Positions 1 to 9,861 are shown, numbered from the stretch's first letter. The stretch: DNA of 64,000 nt from Halarcobacter anaerophilus (GCF_006459125.1 NZ_CP041070.1:744001-808000); one strand, 5' to 3'. Numbers and translations are program-made. The notes: generated by a model from the sequence alone, not told the origin.

Positions 1-1
1 T

Positions 2-268
2 CCTTGGCATATTTCAGCATTTCATCCCGATTACAAAGAGTTAGATCTTCCTTCAACTTCTATTGATAAATTAAAAACGGCATATAATATTGCAAAAGAA
101 GAGGGGCTAAATTATGTCTATATAGGTAATGTAGCCTTTGAAAACAGCACTGTTTGTCCAAACTGCAAAGAAGAACTTATTTCAAGAGAGTATTTTGGTG
201 TAAGGGTTAATAAAATAAAAGAGGGACGCTGTCCTAATTGTAAGCAAAAAATAGACGGAGTTTTTTAA
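2..268 (+). CDS. amrS: AmmeMemoRadiSam system radical SAM enzyme, C-terminal part
   Basis: The gene enters from the left edge of the window; only the last 88 residues are present. They begin PWHISAFHPDY and end with two Cys pairs, CPNC near residue 56 and CPNC near residue 80 of the fragment, a rubredoxin-like knuckle found at the C-terminus of AmrS proteins. The radical SAM CxxxCxxC cluster lies outside the window. AmrS belongs to the AMMECR1/MEMO/radical SAM set, which is widely conserved but has no settled reaction. The AmrB gene follows 11 bases later, supporting the call and one operon. The family assignment is firm from motif and neighbour; the biochemical role is unknown. Confidence 0.85.
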   Translation, partial: PWHISAFHPDYKELDLPSTSIDKLKTAYNIAKEEGLNYVYIGNVAFENSTVCPNCKEELISREYFGVRVNKIKEGRCPNCKQKIDGVF

Positions 269-279
269 AGGAGATAAAA

Positions 280-1083
280 ATGAGCCAAAGAGAGATGAGT
301 GTTGCCGGAACTTTTTATCCGGATAGTAAAAGTGAAATAGAAAGATATATTACTCATTTTAATAAAAGTTTTTCTGTAAAAGATGAAAACAGAAATAAAA
401 TCAAACCAAGAGCAATAATTTGTCCCCATGCAGGATATATTTACAGCGGGTTTACATCAAATTTAGCTTTTAATCTGTCTTCAAATAAAGATATAAAAAG
501 AGTAATTGTTTTTGGACCCTCCCACAGGGTTTATATAAAAGGTGCTTCTATTGCTCTTTTTGATACATATAAAACTCCTTTGGGAGATTTAAAAATTGAT
601 TTGGAATACTCAAAAAAATTAAAAGAGAAATACGGCTTTTTGGATTTTAATGAGAGTTTGCACAAAGAACATTCAACGGAGACGCAAGCTCCTTTTATAA
701 AAAACTATTTTAAAGAAGCAAAAATAATAGAGATTGTTTACGGTGAACTTGATTTTAATGAATTATCCAAACTAACCGATGAACTTCTTCTTGATAAAGA
801 AAATTTTATAGTAATAAGTACCGATTTAAGTCATTTTTACCCTTTAAACGAAGCAAAAAAGTTAGATAATATATGTTTAAATGCTATTGCTTCAAAAAAT
901 TTGGAACTTTTTGACAAAGGGTGCGAAGCCTGCGGTAAAATAGGAGTTAAAGCCATAATAAAATCTGCAATAAAATATAATTTTGATACAGAACTTTTAT
1001 ATTATTGTACAAGTTACGATAAAACAAAAGATGACAGCAGTGTAGTAGGTTATGCCTCTGCTTTAATAGGAGAAAAAATTTAG
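280..1083 (+). CDS. amrB: AmmeMemoRadiSam system protein B (MEMO1 family)
   Basis: A 267-residue MEMO-like protein related to extradiol dioxygenases. Visible family marks are the N-terminal SVAGTFYP, ICPHAGYIYSG with its metal-site-like His (near 49), VFGPSHRVY (near 78), HSTETQAPFI (near 127) and ISTDLSHFYP (near 180). Length is usual for bacterial AmrB. The ATG follows the Shine-Dalgarno AAGGAG at 267-272. It lies directly downstream of the amrS fragment. The family is a predicted oxidoreductase or lyase module with no established substrate. A partner AmrA domain is not seen here and may lie left of the window. Confidence 0.93.
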   Translation: MSQREMSVAGTFYPDSKSEIERYITHFNKSFSVKDENRNKIKPRAIICPHAGYIYSGFTSNLAFNLSSNKDIKRVIVFGPSHRVYIKGASIALFDTYKTPLGDLKIDLEYSKKLKEKYGFLDFNESLHKEHSTETQAPFIKNYFKEAKIIEIVYGELDFNELSKLTDELLLDKENFIVISTDLSHFYPLNEAKKLDNICLNAIASKNLELFDKGCEACGKIGVKAIIKSAIKYNFDTELLYYCTSYDKTKDDSSVVGYASALIGEKI

Positions 1084-1184
1084 ATTCTTCCAAAGTTTAA
1101 TTTTAAGTCGCTTCTTCTACTTTAGTTTTTCCGAAAATAAAAAGGTAAAAATAGAGTTTTATCTAAATTGATAATTGCATATTG

Positions 1185-1190
1185 TATAAT
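1185..1190 (+). promoter_or_regulatory. -10 promoter element for the metal ABC transporter operon
   Basis: A perfect TATAAT lies 26 bases before the ATP-binding-protein start, in a short intergenic spacer. There is no good -35 at standard spacing, which is common for Campylobacterota sigma-70 promoters. This is inferred from sequence only. Confidence 0.45.
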
Positions 1191-1216
1191 TCACGCGAAA
1201 ATAAGGATAACATTTA

Positions 1217-1969
1217 ATGAAAAAATTAATAGAAGTTAAGAATATCTCTTATAGTTATGATAATACAAATGTTTTGGAAAATATAACTCTTGATATAATA
1301 GATAATGATTTTTTGGCAATAATAGGTCCAAACGGCGGAGGTAAATCTACTTTACTTAAAGTAATGCTAGGTCTTCTAAAAATAAAAAGCGGACAAATAA
1401 TAAAAAATCTGAAAAACGAGGATATAGGTTATGTTCCTCAAAATACCAATTTAAATACGGATTTTCCAATTACTGCTTTAGAAGTTGTTTTAATGGGACA
1501 TAAATCAAAAAAAAGAAAACTTTTCGGATTTAGTAAAGAGGATATTGATGCGGCAATGACCTCTTTAAAAGAAGTTGAGATGCAAGATTTTGCAAACAGT
1601 AAAATAGGTGATTTAAGCGGAGGACAAAGACAAAGAGTATTTATAGCAAGAGCTTTATGTACAAATCCTAAAATAATGCTTCTTGATGAACCTACAGCTA
1701 GTATCGACGTAAAAGGACAAAAAGAGATTTATGAACTTTTAAAAGAGCTTAATAAAACTATATCTATAGTTGTAGTAAGCCATGATATTTCAATTCTTTT
1801 GAATTATGCAAAAAATGTTGCTCATATAAATAAAAAACTTGTTTATCACCATTTAAAAAATACTAAAGAGAAAATAGATACGGAAAAAGAGCATTTATGT
1901 GAAGTTGAACTTCTCTCTGCTCTTGGAAAAACAGAAATTTGCTGCAATCAAACACATCAATTAGGTTAA
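1217..1969 (+). CDS. znuC: Zinc/manganese-type metal ABC transporter ATP-binding protein
   Basis: A 250-residue ABC ATPase. It has Walker A GPNGGGKST (residues 37-45), a Q-loop YVPQN (near 73), the signature LSGGQRQRV (near 133), Walker B IMLLDEPTAS and the switch His in VVSHD (near 189). The best family fit is the ZnuC/MntB type of transition-metal importers. The C-terminal tail past residue 210 carries His and Cys (HHLKN, EHLCE, ICCNQTH), a plausible metal-sensing extension, which is my inference. The permease starts 3 bases after the stop. The substrate (Zn or Mn) cannot be fixed from sequence, so the symbol is by family only. Confidence 0.88.
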   Translation: MKKLIEVKNISYSYDNTNVLENITLDIIDNDFLAIIGPNGGGKSTLLKVMLGLLKIKSGQIIKNLKNEDIGYVPQNTNLNTDFPITALEVVLMGHKSKKRKLFGFSKEDIDAAMTSLKEVEMQDFANSKIGDLSGGQRQRVFIARALCTNPKIMLLDEPTASIDVKGQKEIYELLKELNKTISIVVVSHDISILLNYAKNVAHINKKLVYHHLKNTKEKIDTEKEHLCEVELLSALGKTEICCNQTHQLG

Positions 1970-1972
1970 AAA

Positions 1973-2770
1973 ATGTTAGAAGCTTTACAATATGATTTTA
2001 TTCAAAATGCAATAATATCGGGAATCCTTGTCTCAATAGCAGCAGGAATAATAGGTTCTTTGGTTGTTGCAAACAAAATAACTTTTTTAGCAGGAGGAAT
2101 TGCACACAGCTCTTACGGTGGAATAGGACTTGCTATTTTTCTAGGAATCCCCGTTCTTTTCGGAGCAACCGTTTTTGCCGTTGCTACTGCTATGGTAATT
2201 GCGGCACTTACAATAAAAAGTAGAAAAAGAATAGATGCAATTATAGGTATAATGTGGGCATTTGGAATGGCTGTCGGGATAATTTTTGTAGATTTAACGC
2301 CGGGATATAATGTAGACTTGATGAGTTATCTTTTCGGTTCTATTATTGCAGTCTCACATGAAGATATAGTTTATCTTGCAATATTAGATGTTTTTATTAT
2401 AGGGGCGGTTCTGCTTTTTTACAAACAGATTTTAGCAGTATCTTATGACAGCGAGTTTGCTCTTTTAAGAGGAATTAATGTTAGATTCTTTTATACGTTG
2501 ATTCTTATATTAGCAGCATTAAGTGTAGTTGGAGCAATAAAAGTTGTAGGACTTATTTTAGTTATTGCACTTTTGACGATTCCGACGTATTTAGCAGAGA
2601 TGTTTGCCAAGAAGCTTTCATCAATGATGATAATAAGTGCTTTTTTAGCTACAATATTTACGCTTATAGGACTTGTAATATCTTATTATTTCGATATTAG
2701 TTCAGGAGCAAGTATTATTGTTGTCGGAGTTGCAGCTTTATTAATATCAAAACTTTTAGGAAAAAAATGA
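1973..2770 (+). CDS. znuB: Metal ABC transporter permease (ZnuB/MntB-like, ABC-3 family)
   Basis: A 265-residue inner-membrane protein with about eight hydrophobic segments. The family marks are FLAGGIAHSSYGGIGLA (near residue 38) and GLILVIALLTIPTYLA near 210, as in ABC-3 permeases for Zn, Mn or Fe. It follows the ATPase gene by 3 bases and overlaps the next gene by four bases (ATGA), so the three are co-transcribed. No periplasmic solute-binding protein gene is adjacent, which is unusual; it must be encoded elsewhere or shared. Confidence 0.88.
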   Translation: MLEALQYDFIQNAIISGILVSIAAGIIGSLVVANKITFLAGGIAHSSYGGIGLAIFLGIPVLFGATVFAVATAMVIAALTIKSRKRIDAIIGIMWAFGMAVGIIFVDLTPGYNVDLMSYLFGSIIAVSHEDIVYLAILDVFIIGAVLLFYKQILAVSYDSEFALLRGINVRFFYTLILILAALSVVGAIKVVGLILVIALLTIPTYLAEMFAKKLSSMMIISAFLATIFTLIGLVISYYFDISSGASIIVVGVAALLISKLLGKK

Positions 2771-3603
2771 ATAAAAAAATAGAATTAGGTGTTATAAATA
2801 CCCTAAAAGTAAGCAGAGTTTCAGAACCTGGAATATATCTTTGTTCTCTTGAAAACGAAGAGGTTTTACTTCCAAACTGTTATGTTTCAAGCAGTATGCA
2901 AATAGGTACTGAAATTGAGGTTTTCATCTACACCGACAGTGAAGACAGAATAGTTGCAACAACACTAAAACCTTATGCTATGAAAAATGATTTTGCGGCT
3001 TTAGAAGTCGTTGATAGTACAAAGTTCGGTGCTTTTTTAGATATGGGACTTCCAAAAGATCTTTTAGTTCCTAAAAATAGACAAAAATCTACTTTTCAAA
3101 TAGGTAATTTAAAAGTGGTAAAAATAGTAGAAGATGAAAAAACCCACAGATTAATAGGTACGGAAAAGTTTGTTTTAGAAAAATTTCCCGAAGATTTGAA
3201 AAAAAATGATGAGGTTGAAATCTTACTTTATATGAAAACACCTTTAGGTTTTAAAGTTATCGTAAATAACAAATATGAAGGTTTGATTTATCATAACGAA
3301 ATTTTTGAACAAATAAATGTTGCAAATAGAAGAAGAGCCTTTGTAAAATATATAAGAGATGACGGGAAAATTGATATTTCTTTACAGAAAATAGGGGTAA
3401 AAAAGAGTAACGATAATCCTGAAAAAATTTTAGAAATTTTAGAAGCAAATAATGCCCAAATGAATTTTACGTATAAAAGTGACCCTGAAGATATCAAACA
3501 AAACTTCTCAATGAGTAAAAAAGCTTTTAAAGCTGCTTTAACCAAACTCTTAGAAGAGAAAAAAATAGAACTTTTAGAGGATTCTATCAAACTAAAAGTT
3601 TAG
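2767..3603 (+). CDS. cvfB: CvfB-like S1 RNA-binding protein
   Basis: A 278-residue protein of the CvfB/YitL type. It holds several S1-like beta barrels (roughly residues 5-65, 68-130 and 145-215), with phrases such as KFGAFLDMGLPKDLLVP and YEGLIYHNEIFE, and a C-terminal winged-helix (SKKAFKAALTKLLEEKKI). Members bind RNA and were linked to virulence-factor expression in Staphylococcus. Its role here is inferred by family. The start codon overlaps the permease stop as ATGA, indicating translational coupling with the transporter genes, though a functional link is not evident. Confidence 0.85.
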   Translation: MNKKIELGVINTLKVSRVSEPGIYLCSLENEEVLLPNCYVSSSMQIGTEIEVFIYTDSEDRIVATTLKPYAMKNDFAALEVVDSTKFGAFLDMGLPKDLLVPKNRQKSTFQIGNLKVVKIVEDEKTHRLIGTEKFVLEKFPEDLKKNDEVEILLYMKTPLGFKVIVNNKYEGLIYHNEIFEQINVANRRRAFVKYIRDDGKIDISLQKIGVKKSNDNPEKILEILEANNAQMNFTYKSDPEDIKQNFSMSKKAFKAALTKLLEEKKIELLEDSIKLKV

Positions 3604-3708
3604 TAATTTTTCAATAATTTTTATATTGATTTTAAGTCAAAAATATGTAAAAGTTGTCTAAAATTAACTTTAGGATTTATAATTAAAAGCTGTTTTAAAC
3701 TTTTAAAT

Positions 3709-3714
3709 TATAAT
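3709..3714 (+). promoter_or_regulatory. -10 promoter element of tpx
   Basis: TATAAT lies 29 bases upstream of the tpx start, preceded by periodic A/T tracts typical of Campylobacterota promoters. Confidence 0.45.
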
Positions 3715-3742
3715 TTCACTAAATTTTAGAAAAAGGGAAGAT

Positions 3743-4231
3743 ATGGCAACAACAAATCTTAGTGGAAATCCAGTAAATTTAGCTGGAACAGAAATCAATG
3801 TAGGAGACAAAGCTCCCGTAGTAAATGTTGTAGGGCAAGATTTATCGGATATTGAAATTGGTAAAAAGGCACAAGTTATTGTTGTAGTACCGTCTTTAGA
3901 TACTCCTGTATGTGCAGCAGAAACAAGAAAATTCAATGAAGAAGCGGCAAAAACAGATGCAGAAGTTGTAGTTGTTTCTATGGATTTGCCATTTGCAATG
4001 GGAAGATTTTGTACAACTGAAGGAATTGAAAACTTAAAAGTAGGAAGTGATTTCAGAAATAAAGATTTTGTAAACTCATACGGTGTTTTAATTGCCGACG
4101 GACCATTGGCAGGTGTTGCGTGTAGAGCAATTTTTATTACTGATGAAAGCGGTACTGTAATATATAAAGAGATTTGTCCTGAAATTACGGAAGAACCAAA
4201 TTATGAAGCTGCATTAGCTGCAATCAAATAA
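3743..4231 (+). CDS. tpx: Thiol peroxidase (Tpx, atypical 2-Cys peroxiredoxin)
   Basis: A 162-residue peroxiredoxin that reduces hydrogen peroxide and alkyl hydroperoxides, using thioredoxin as reductant. The peroxidatic Cys is in PSLDTPVCAAETRKF (near residue 57) and the resolving Cys in GRFCTTEGIEN (near 91), the Tpx spacing. The length matches the family. The start has the good ribosome site AAAGGGAAG nine bases upstream. It is transcribed alone, with its own promoter and a hairpin downstream. It is expected to be cytosolic in this lineage because no signal peptide is present. Confidence 0.95.
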   Translation: MATTNLSGNPVNLAGTEINVGDKAPVVNVVGQDLSDIEIGKKAQVIVVVPSLDTPVCAAETRKFNEEAAKTDAEVVVVSMDLPFAMGRFCTTEGIENLKVGSDFRNKDFVNSYGVLIADGPLAGVACRAIFITDESGTVIYKEICPEITEEPNYEAALAAIK

Positions 4232-4239
4232 TATCTTTC

Positions 4240-4262
4240 AAGAAGAGAACTTCTCTCTTCTT
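4240..4262 (+). terminator. Hairpin after tpx
   Basis: A perfect 9-bp stem (AAGAAGAGA / TCTCTTCTT) with a 5-base loop starts nine bases after the tpx stop. It is followed by an A-rich rather than T-rich stretch, so termination is plausible but not canonical. Confidence 0.55.
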
Positions 4263-4751
4263 AAAAATATATTACTTTCCGTAACAATAAATTTTTTATA
4301 AATCTAATGTTTAAATTTAGAATAGATAGACGTCATATTAGGCTTTTTAAATAGTTTTCTTTCTATTTTTTTATTTTTAATCTAATATTATTTTTATTTC
4401 TTAAAAGTTCTTGGATAAGAGATTTATCTTAATAATTAAATTTTTTTATTTTTCAATTCTTTTTTTTATTTTTCAAAAAAATTATTTTTATAGTAGAAAA
4501 AGTATTAAAAACTACTCTATATATCATTTATTCTTATAATTATAAATTTTCAGATAATATAATATTTAATATATTTAATAATTATTTTTATCTTTATAAT
4601 CCATTTCCTGAATCTTATATAAATTATTAAGAAAATAATTTTTTATAAATTAATTAAATAACCAAAGTAATAGTTTGAAATTATTTTTAAGAAAATTTTA
4701 ATAGGTTAATAAGTTATAATAACTCTTAATAGATATGAACATGGAGCAGAT
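4263..4751. other. AT-rich intergenic region with no gene seen
   Basis: About 490 bases of nearly pure A/T between tpx and the chemoreceptor. I see no open frame with a ribosome site, no tRNA-like fold and no strong inverted repeat. A TATAAT at 4715-4720 is a likely -10 for the chemoreceptor. The region also holds the short direct repeat listed separately. Confidence 0.7.
4441..4476. repeat. Short direct repeat of a T-rich 16-mer
   Basis: The 16-mer TTTTTTTATTTTTCAA occurs at 4441-4456 and again at 4461-4476, separated by TTCT. The homopolymer runs could be slippage-prone. No function is evident. Confidence 0.6.
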
Positions 4752-7463
4752 ATGAATAATTGGAGTATAGGAAATAAACTAAACCTATCGATTTTGATAA
4801 GTTCAATAGCGGGACTTGTTATTGCTTTTGGAATATTCTCTTTTTACCTTAATAATGTAAAAGTTAATGTATACAAAGAGTCCTCTTCTAATATGAATTC
4901 AATAGTAAAACAAAAATTAAGCGCAAAAGAGGAAATATGTATTTCAAATGCAGTTTCAATTGCAAATGACGGGAAAATAATAGAGGCTTTAAAAAGTAGA
5001 GATAGAGAAGGTCTAATCTCTATTATGCAAAAACTTTCAAAAGATTTTAAGAACAATACAAATTTTAAAAATATAAAAGTTCATATTCATGATGATAAGG
5101 GTGACTCTTTTTTAAGATCATGGAATCCCAAATCTTTTGGAGATAATCTACTTAAAAGAGAAGCGGTTTTGAGTGTCCATACAAATAAAAAAGCAGTCGT
5201 AGGAACGGAAATCGGTATATCTAACGTAAACTTAGTAGGTGTTGCTCCTATTATCAAAGATGATGAATTTATAGGAAGTATTGAATTTAAAGCAGGATAT
5301 AACTCAATTGTTAAAGATATAAACAGATATTACCACTCTAATTTGTTGATGCTTTTAGATAAAAATATCGTAAAAAACAGTACTGTTTTGTCAAAATTAA
5401 AAACTATAGGCTCATATGCTTTAAACCAAAAAAACTATAACGAAGATTTTGCAGAGTATATTTCAACGTTAAACTTAAAAGAGTTGGAAAAAAATACTTA
5501 TCATGTAGATGACAAATATTTTGTTACTTTAAGTCCGATAATTGATTTTTCAGGTGAAAAAATAGGATATTACGTAATAGGTGAGAATTCAAAATATATT
5601 AAAGAATCAGTATCTCATGCACAAAAAATAGTTTATATTGCGGTTGTTTTGATTGTGGCAATATTGATTATTATAAGTTTGATAATTGCTCTTTTCTCAA
5701 GAAAAATAATTATAAAACCTCTAAAAGAGCTTGATAAAGCGATTACTGATATAAACAATAATTCAAATACTTCAAATAGAGTAGATGTGCAAAGAGAGGA
5801 TGAAATAGGAACAGTTGCAAAAAATTTCAATAAATATTTAGATAAAATCGAAGAAGGAATAAAAAAAGATACAAAAGTTATTGAAGAGGCAATCGATATT
5901 GTTCATAAAGCAAAAGAGGGATTTTATACTTATGATATAAAAGAGGTTGCAAACTCTGTTCAAGTAGAAGAGTTAAAACAAAAAGTAAATGAGATGTTAA
6001 AAGTGACAAAAGACAATCTCTCTTTAATAACAAATGCTTTAATAGAGTACGGAAATGCAAGATATAATTATAAAATCGATGCAAAAAGTTCAGGAAACGT
6101 AGGCTCTTTAATAAAAGGAACAAATGCCCTAGGAACATCGGTTTCTGAAATATTAAGTATGGTTGATAATACCGGCAAAAGATTATCATCAAATGCGGAA
6201 GAACTAGCCGCAACATCAGAACAGCTTTCAGCTTCATCTTTACAACAAGCTGCCTCTTTGGAAGAGACGGCTGCCGCTATTGAAGAGATTACTTCAACAA
6301 TTACGCAAACCGATGAAAAAACAAAAAGAATGTTGACAATATCTAAAGAGATGGAAGATACAAGTCATCAAGACGATGAATTGGCTCATAAAACCGGAAA
6401 ATCTATGGAAGATATTAATCAAGCTACAAATGACATCGTAGATGCAATAACTATCATAGATCAAATAGCTTTCCAAACAAATATTCTATCTTTAAATGCA
6501 GCAGTAGAAGCGGCAACGGCGGGAGAAGCAGGGAAAGGCTTTGCCGTAGTTGCACAAGAAGTTAGAAATTTGGCAAATAGAAGTGCCGAGGCTGCAAAAC
6601 AGATAAAAGAGTTAGTTGATTTTGCACAAGAAAAAACAAAAGAGGGGAAAAGCACCGCCGATAAAATGGTTGAAAGTTTTAATTTCCTAAACTCAAAAGT
6701 TTCCGAAGTAGCACATTTGGTAAATGACGTATCAGACGCTTCCCATGAACAAAGATTAGGAATGGATCAAATAAATGATGCAATAAACCAACTTGACAAA
6801 GCAACTCAAGAGAATGCAAATGCCTCAGAGAGTGTTTCTCAAAAAGCAATGGCTTTAAGCGAACTCTCTTCTCAACTGGTTTCAATAGTAAACAGAACAA
6901 CCTTTGACAAATCAAGAGAAAACAGTGTTTGTGACGTGAATTTGGTATTTGATACAACAAAATTAAAACTAGACCATATCTCATTTAAAGAGAACAATTT
7001 CGAAAAAGTAGGTAACGGTCAAAACTGGCATGTAAAAGATCATCATGAATGTGATTTGGGAAAATGGATAGAAAAACACTCAAATGAAGTTTACACCAAA
7101 AATCAAGATTGGCAGGATCTGTTAAAAGCTCATGAAAATGTACATAAAGGGGTACAAGAGTATATAGATGTAGACTCTAAAGATAAAAAAGATGCCAGAC
7201 TTTATGATATTGCAAAAAATATAGAAGATAATACTTCAAACGTATTTAAATATATTGATAAAGTAAAAGAGCATAAATGTAATGAAATGAGATTAAAAAG
7301 AGGAAGGGATGTTGTAGGAAAAGAGACAAAAGATCCTAAAGTTTATCATGAAAAAATATCTAAATATAAAAAAGATGAATCTCTTCACGACAGAGTATCA
7401 AAAAACGGGACTGTTACTTTAAAAGAAGAGAAAAATGATGATGAACAGTGGGAGAGTTTTTAA
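4752..7463 (+). CDS. Methyl-accepting chemotaxis protein with C-terminal CZB zinc-binding domain
   Basis: A 903-residue transmembrane chemoreceptor. TM1 is at about residues 10-32, followed by a periplasmic Cache-like sensor (about 35-285), TM2 at about 292-315, HAMP with a helical linker, then the cytoplasmic signalling hairpin. The hairpin tip includes [19 protein letters not shown] and [18 protein letters not shown]. At about residues 735-815 is a CZB domain with the pattern His (DHISFK), Cys (HHECDLGKW) and two His (HENVH), which binds zinc and in other receptors senses hypochlorite or zinc. The tail after 820 is Lys/Glu-rich. It is monocistronic. The ligand is unknown. Confidence 0.93.
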   Translation: MNNWSIGNKLNLSILISSIAGLVIAFGIFSFYLNNVKVNVYKESSSNMNSIVKQKLSAKEEICISNAVSIANDGKIIEALKSRDREGLISIMQKLSKDFKNNTNFKNIKVHIHDDKGDSFLRSWNPKSFGDNLLKREAVLSVHTNKKAVVGTEIGISNVNLVGVAPIIKDDEFIGSIEFKAGYNSIVKDINRYYHSNLLMLLDKNIVKNSTVLSKLKTIGSYALNQKNYNEDFAEYISTLNLKELEKNTYHVDDKYFVTLSPIIDFSGEKIGYYVIGENSKYIKESVSHAQKIVYIAVVLIVAILIIISLIIALFSRKIIIKPLKELDKAITDINNNSNTSNRVDVQREDEIGTVAKNFNKYLDKIEEGIKKDTKVIEEAIDIVHKAKEGFYTYDIKEVANSVQVEELKQKVNEMLKVTKDNLSLITNALIEYGNARYNYKIDAKSSGNVGSLIKGTNALGTSVSEILSMVDNTGKRLSSNAEELAATSEQLSASSLQQAASLEETAAAIEEITSTITQTDEKTKRMLTISKEMEDTSHQDDELAHKTGKSMEDINQATNDIVDAITIIDQIAFQTNILSLNAAVEAATAGEAGKGFAVVAQEVRNLANRSAEAAKQIKELVDFAQEKTKEGKSTADKMVESFNFLNSKVSEVAHLVNDVSDASHEQRLGMDQINDAINQLDKATQENANASESVSQKAMALSELSSQLVSIVNRTTFDKSRENSVCDVNLVFDTTKLKLDHISFKENNFEKVGNGQNWHVKDHHECDLGKWIEKHSNEVYTKNQDWQDLLKAHENVHKGVQEYIDVDSKDKKDARLYDIAKNIEDNTSNVFKYIDKVKEHKCNEMRLKRGRDVVGKETKDPKVYHEKISKYKKDESLHDRVSKNGTVTLKEEKNDDEQWESF

Positions 7464-7548
7464 TTAAATTTCAGGATTTATAGTAATATTAACTATTGAT
7501 TAACCTTTTGTTACTTTAGTATTAATGCTCATTGTCTATAATTTTCAT

Positions 7549-7668
7549 ATGGATTAAGAAGGTGCGATGATTTCCTTCTTAAATATTTAAAAACTGCGAA
7601 TTTTTAAATTTTCCAATTTGTTTCCTTGTGTGTGTAAAAGGCTCCTTGAAAAAGGAGCCTTTTTTTTT
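7549..7668 (+). ncRNA. Candidate small RNA ending in a strong terminator
   Basis: TATAAT at 7537-7542, with a CTTTAG-like -35 about 16 bases upstream, would start transcription near 7549. The transcript would hold a 9-bp hairpin (TTAAGAAGG at 7554-7562 with CCTTCTTAA at 7574-7582) and end in the perfect 11-bp terminator at 7637-7662. I could not match it to 6S, SRP or tmRNA. It may simply be the chemoreceptor 3' UTR. Confidence 0.3.
7637..7668 (+). terminator. Rho-independent terminator
   Basis: A perfect 11-bp stem AAAGGCTCCTT / AAGGAGCCTTT with a GAAA loop, followed by a run of T. It is the strongest terminator in the window and closes the chemoreceptor unit or the candidate small RNA. Confidence 0.93.
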
Positions 7669-7733
7669 ACCCAAATTAAAGTACATTACTGCTACCATTC
7701 GGCAAACAAAAAACTTTCAAAGAGTATTCACTA

Positions 7734-9776
7734 ATGCCATTATCAAATTTAAATGAAGAGCAGTTAAGCGCTGCAACCTGTAAACGAGGTTATAATCTAA
7801 TTATTGCCAGTGCCGGTACAGGAAAAACATCAACTATCGTGGGAAGAATTGCAAATTTAATAAATAATAATATAAAACCCGAAGAGATTTTACTTTTAAC
7901 TTTTACAAATAAAGCAGCCGCGGAAATGGTAACAAGAGTAGGGAAGGTTTTCGGTAAAGATGTTGCAAAAAAGATAATGGCAGGAACTTTTCACTCTGTT
8001 TCATATAAACTTCTAAAACAGCTAAATATAAATATTACTTTAAAGCAGCCAAGTGAATTAAAAACACTATTTAAATCCCTTTATGAAAAAAGGGTTTTTT
8101 ATGACAGAAGCGATGAAGCAAACCCTTATGACGGAGGCTATTTATATGATAGATACTCTTTATATCTAAACTCGAACGAGGGTGAAAATTTTACTTCATG
8201 GATACTAAAAAAAAGTCCTGATCATGAACTGTATACGGCAATTTACGAAGATGTAATTTTAGAGTTTAATGAACTAAAAATAAAATACGGTTATGCAAAT
8301 TTTGACGATTTGCTTACTATTATGCTTGATACGCTAAAAGAGCATGAATTTGATTTTAAAGAGATACTTGTAGACGAATATCAAGATACAAACCCTTTAC
8401 AAGGAAGATTACTTGATGCTTTTAAACCGAAATCGCTTTTTTGCGTGGGAGATTATGATCAAAGTATTTATGCTTTTAACGGCTCTGATATAGGTATTAT
8501 CTCTACTTTTTCAAAAAGATATGAGGATGCAAAAGTATTTACTCTAAGAAAAAACTATCGTTCAAGTAAACCTATACTTGACTTGGCTACAAAAGTTATA
8601 GAGTACAATGAAAGAGTATATGAAAAACATCTTCAAGTGATGAGAACAGATGTAAGCGTTGCTCCTAAACTTTTAGCTTTTACTGAACTTTTTCAGCAAT
8701 ATCATCATATCTCCGAACTAATATCAAACAGCGGAACACCGCACAATGAAATAGCAATTATTTTTAGAAATAATTCAAGTGCAGACGGTATCGAAGCAAA
8801 TCTAAGAGAGTACGGAATTCCTGCAAAAAGAAAAGGGGGAATGTCTTTTTTTGATTCTGTTGAAATCAAATATATCTTGGATATTATGGTAATGCAGTTA
8901 ATTCACAATGATATGATGGCATTTATTCATATTTTGGAGTACGGAAAAGGTATAGGAAAAGCAATAGCCAAAGATATTTTTGATGCTTTGACAAAGCTGG
9001 GACACGGAAATATTTTCAAAGGTTTATTTCATCCTGACGAAAAGATAAACAACCCTTTTGAAACAAACAGAGTAAAAAATATTCAGCTAGGACTTTTTGA
9101 TGATTTTTTAGAGTTAGGTTCAGTGTCCAAATTTAAAAATTGCGGTTTTGAAGAGGCTTTTTTAAGTAATCCCATACTAAAACATCCAAAACTCTCAATT
9201 GACGGGGCTAAATATATTTATGATTTTTATCTGCTTATGAAACAGGTACAAAGAATCAAAAATCCCCAATCAATGGTAAACTCTATTGCAGGTTCTATGC
9301 TTTATTCAAAAATCAGGGATTTTTTGGCAACAAAAAGAGCAACTCAAAAAGACGGAACGGTAAACTCTATTCAAAAAACAAAAGCTTTGGCAAAGATAAA
9401 TAGGAAAGTGATGCTCTTAAGAACACTTTCCAAAAATTTTCAAGAGCTATCAAAATTTCTAAACTCGGTAATTTTAGGCGGCGGGGAGATGAGTGAAGGA
9501 GAAGGAGTAAACCTTTTATCTGTTCATGCAAGCAAAGGTTTGGAGTTTAAAGAAGTTTACGTAATAGATTTGATGGACGGAAGATTTCCCAATAGAAAGT
9601 TGATGAGCAAAGGCGGAAGTTTGGAAGAAGAGAGACGTCTTTTTTATGTAGCTGTAACAAGAGCAAAAGATATTTTGTATCTAAGTTATGCAAAATACGA
9701 CAAAATCAAAAAAATGGATTTTATCCATTCACCTTTTTTAAAAGAAGCAGGGCTTATAAGAAACGAAGAAACCTGA
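7734..9776 (+). CDS. UvrD/Rep-family superfamily 1 ATP-dependent DNA helicase
   Basis: A 680-residue 3'-5' SF1A helicase. Motif I is ASAGTGKTST (near residue 26), Ia is LLTFTNKAA (near 54), II is LVDEYQDTNP (near 216), III is CVGDYDQSIYAFNGS (near 240), IV is LRKNYRSS (near 272), V is LSVHASKGLEF (near 600) and VI is RRLFYVAVTRAKD (near 635). It is of Rep/UvrD/PcrA type, acting in repair or fork restart. It lacks the long C-terminal tail of UvrD, so Rep-like is also possible. The terminator upstream and valS promoter downstream make it a single-gene unit. Confidence 0.9.
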   Translation: MPLSNLNEEQLSAATCKRGYNLIIASAGTGKTSTIVGRIANLINNNIKPEEILLLTFTNKAAAEMVTRVGKVFGKDVAKKIMAGTFHSVSYKLLKQLNINITLKQPSELKTLFKSLYEKRVFYDRSDEANPYDGGYLYDRYSLYLNSNEGENFTSWILKKSPDHELYTAIYEDVILEFNELKIKYGYANFDDLLTIMLDTLKEHEFDFKEILVDEYQDTNPLQGRLLDAFKPKSLFCVGDYDQSIYAFNGSDIGIISTFSKRYEDAKVFTLRKNYRSSKPILDLATKVIEYNERVYEKHLQVMRTDVSVAPKLLAFTELFQQYHHISELISNSGTPHNEIAIIFRNNSSADGIEANLREYGIPAKRKGGMSFFDSVEIKYILDIMVMQLIHNDMMAFIHILEYGKGIGKAIAKDIFDALTKLGHGNIFKGLFHPDEKINNPFETNRVKNIQLGLFDDFLELGSVSKFKNCGFEEAFLSNPILKHPKLSIDGAKYIYDFYLLMKQVQRIKNPQSMVNSIAGSMLYSKIRDFLATKRATQKDGTVNSIQKTKALAKINRKVMLLRTLSKNFQELSKFLNSVILGGGEMSEGEGVNLLSVHASKGLEFKEVYVIDLMDGRFPNRKLMSKGGSLEEERRLFYVAVTRAKDILYLSYAKYDKIKKMDFIHSPFLKEAGLIRNEET

Positions 9777-9813
9777 TTCTTTTTAACTTACCAAAGATAA
9801 ATCAATTTTTAGC

Positions 9814-9819
9814 TATAAT
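9814..9819 (+). promoter_or_regulatory. -10 promoter element of valS
   Basis: TATAAT in AGCTATAATCG, 42 bases upstream of the valS start. Confidence 0.5.
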
Positions 9820-9861
9820 CGCGGATATTTTACAAACTTAATAAAACATATAGGAATTTAG

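Noticed and set aside
4263-4751. A tRNA, riboswitch or replication origin in the AT-rich gap
   Set aside because: No cloverleaf, conserved aptamer core or DnaA-box cluster could be seen.
7549-7668. 6S RNA or SRP RNA
   Set aside because: Too short and lacking the large open bubble of 6S or the conserved loop of SRP RNA; kept only as an unnamed candidate.
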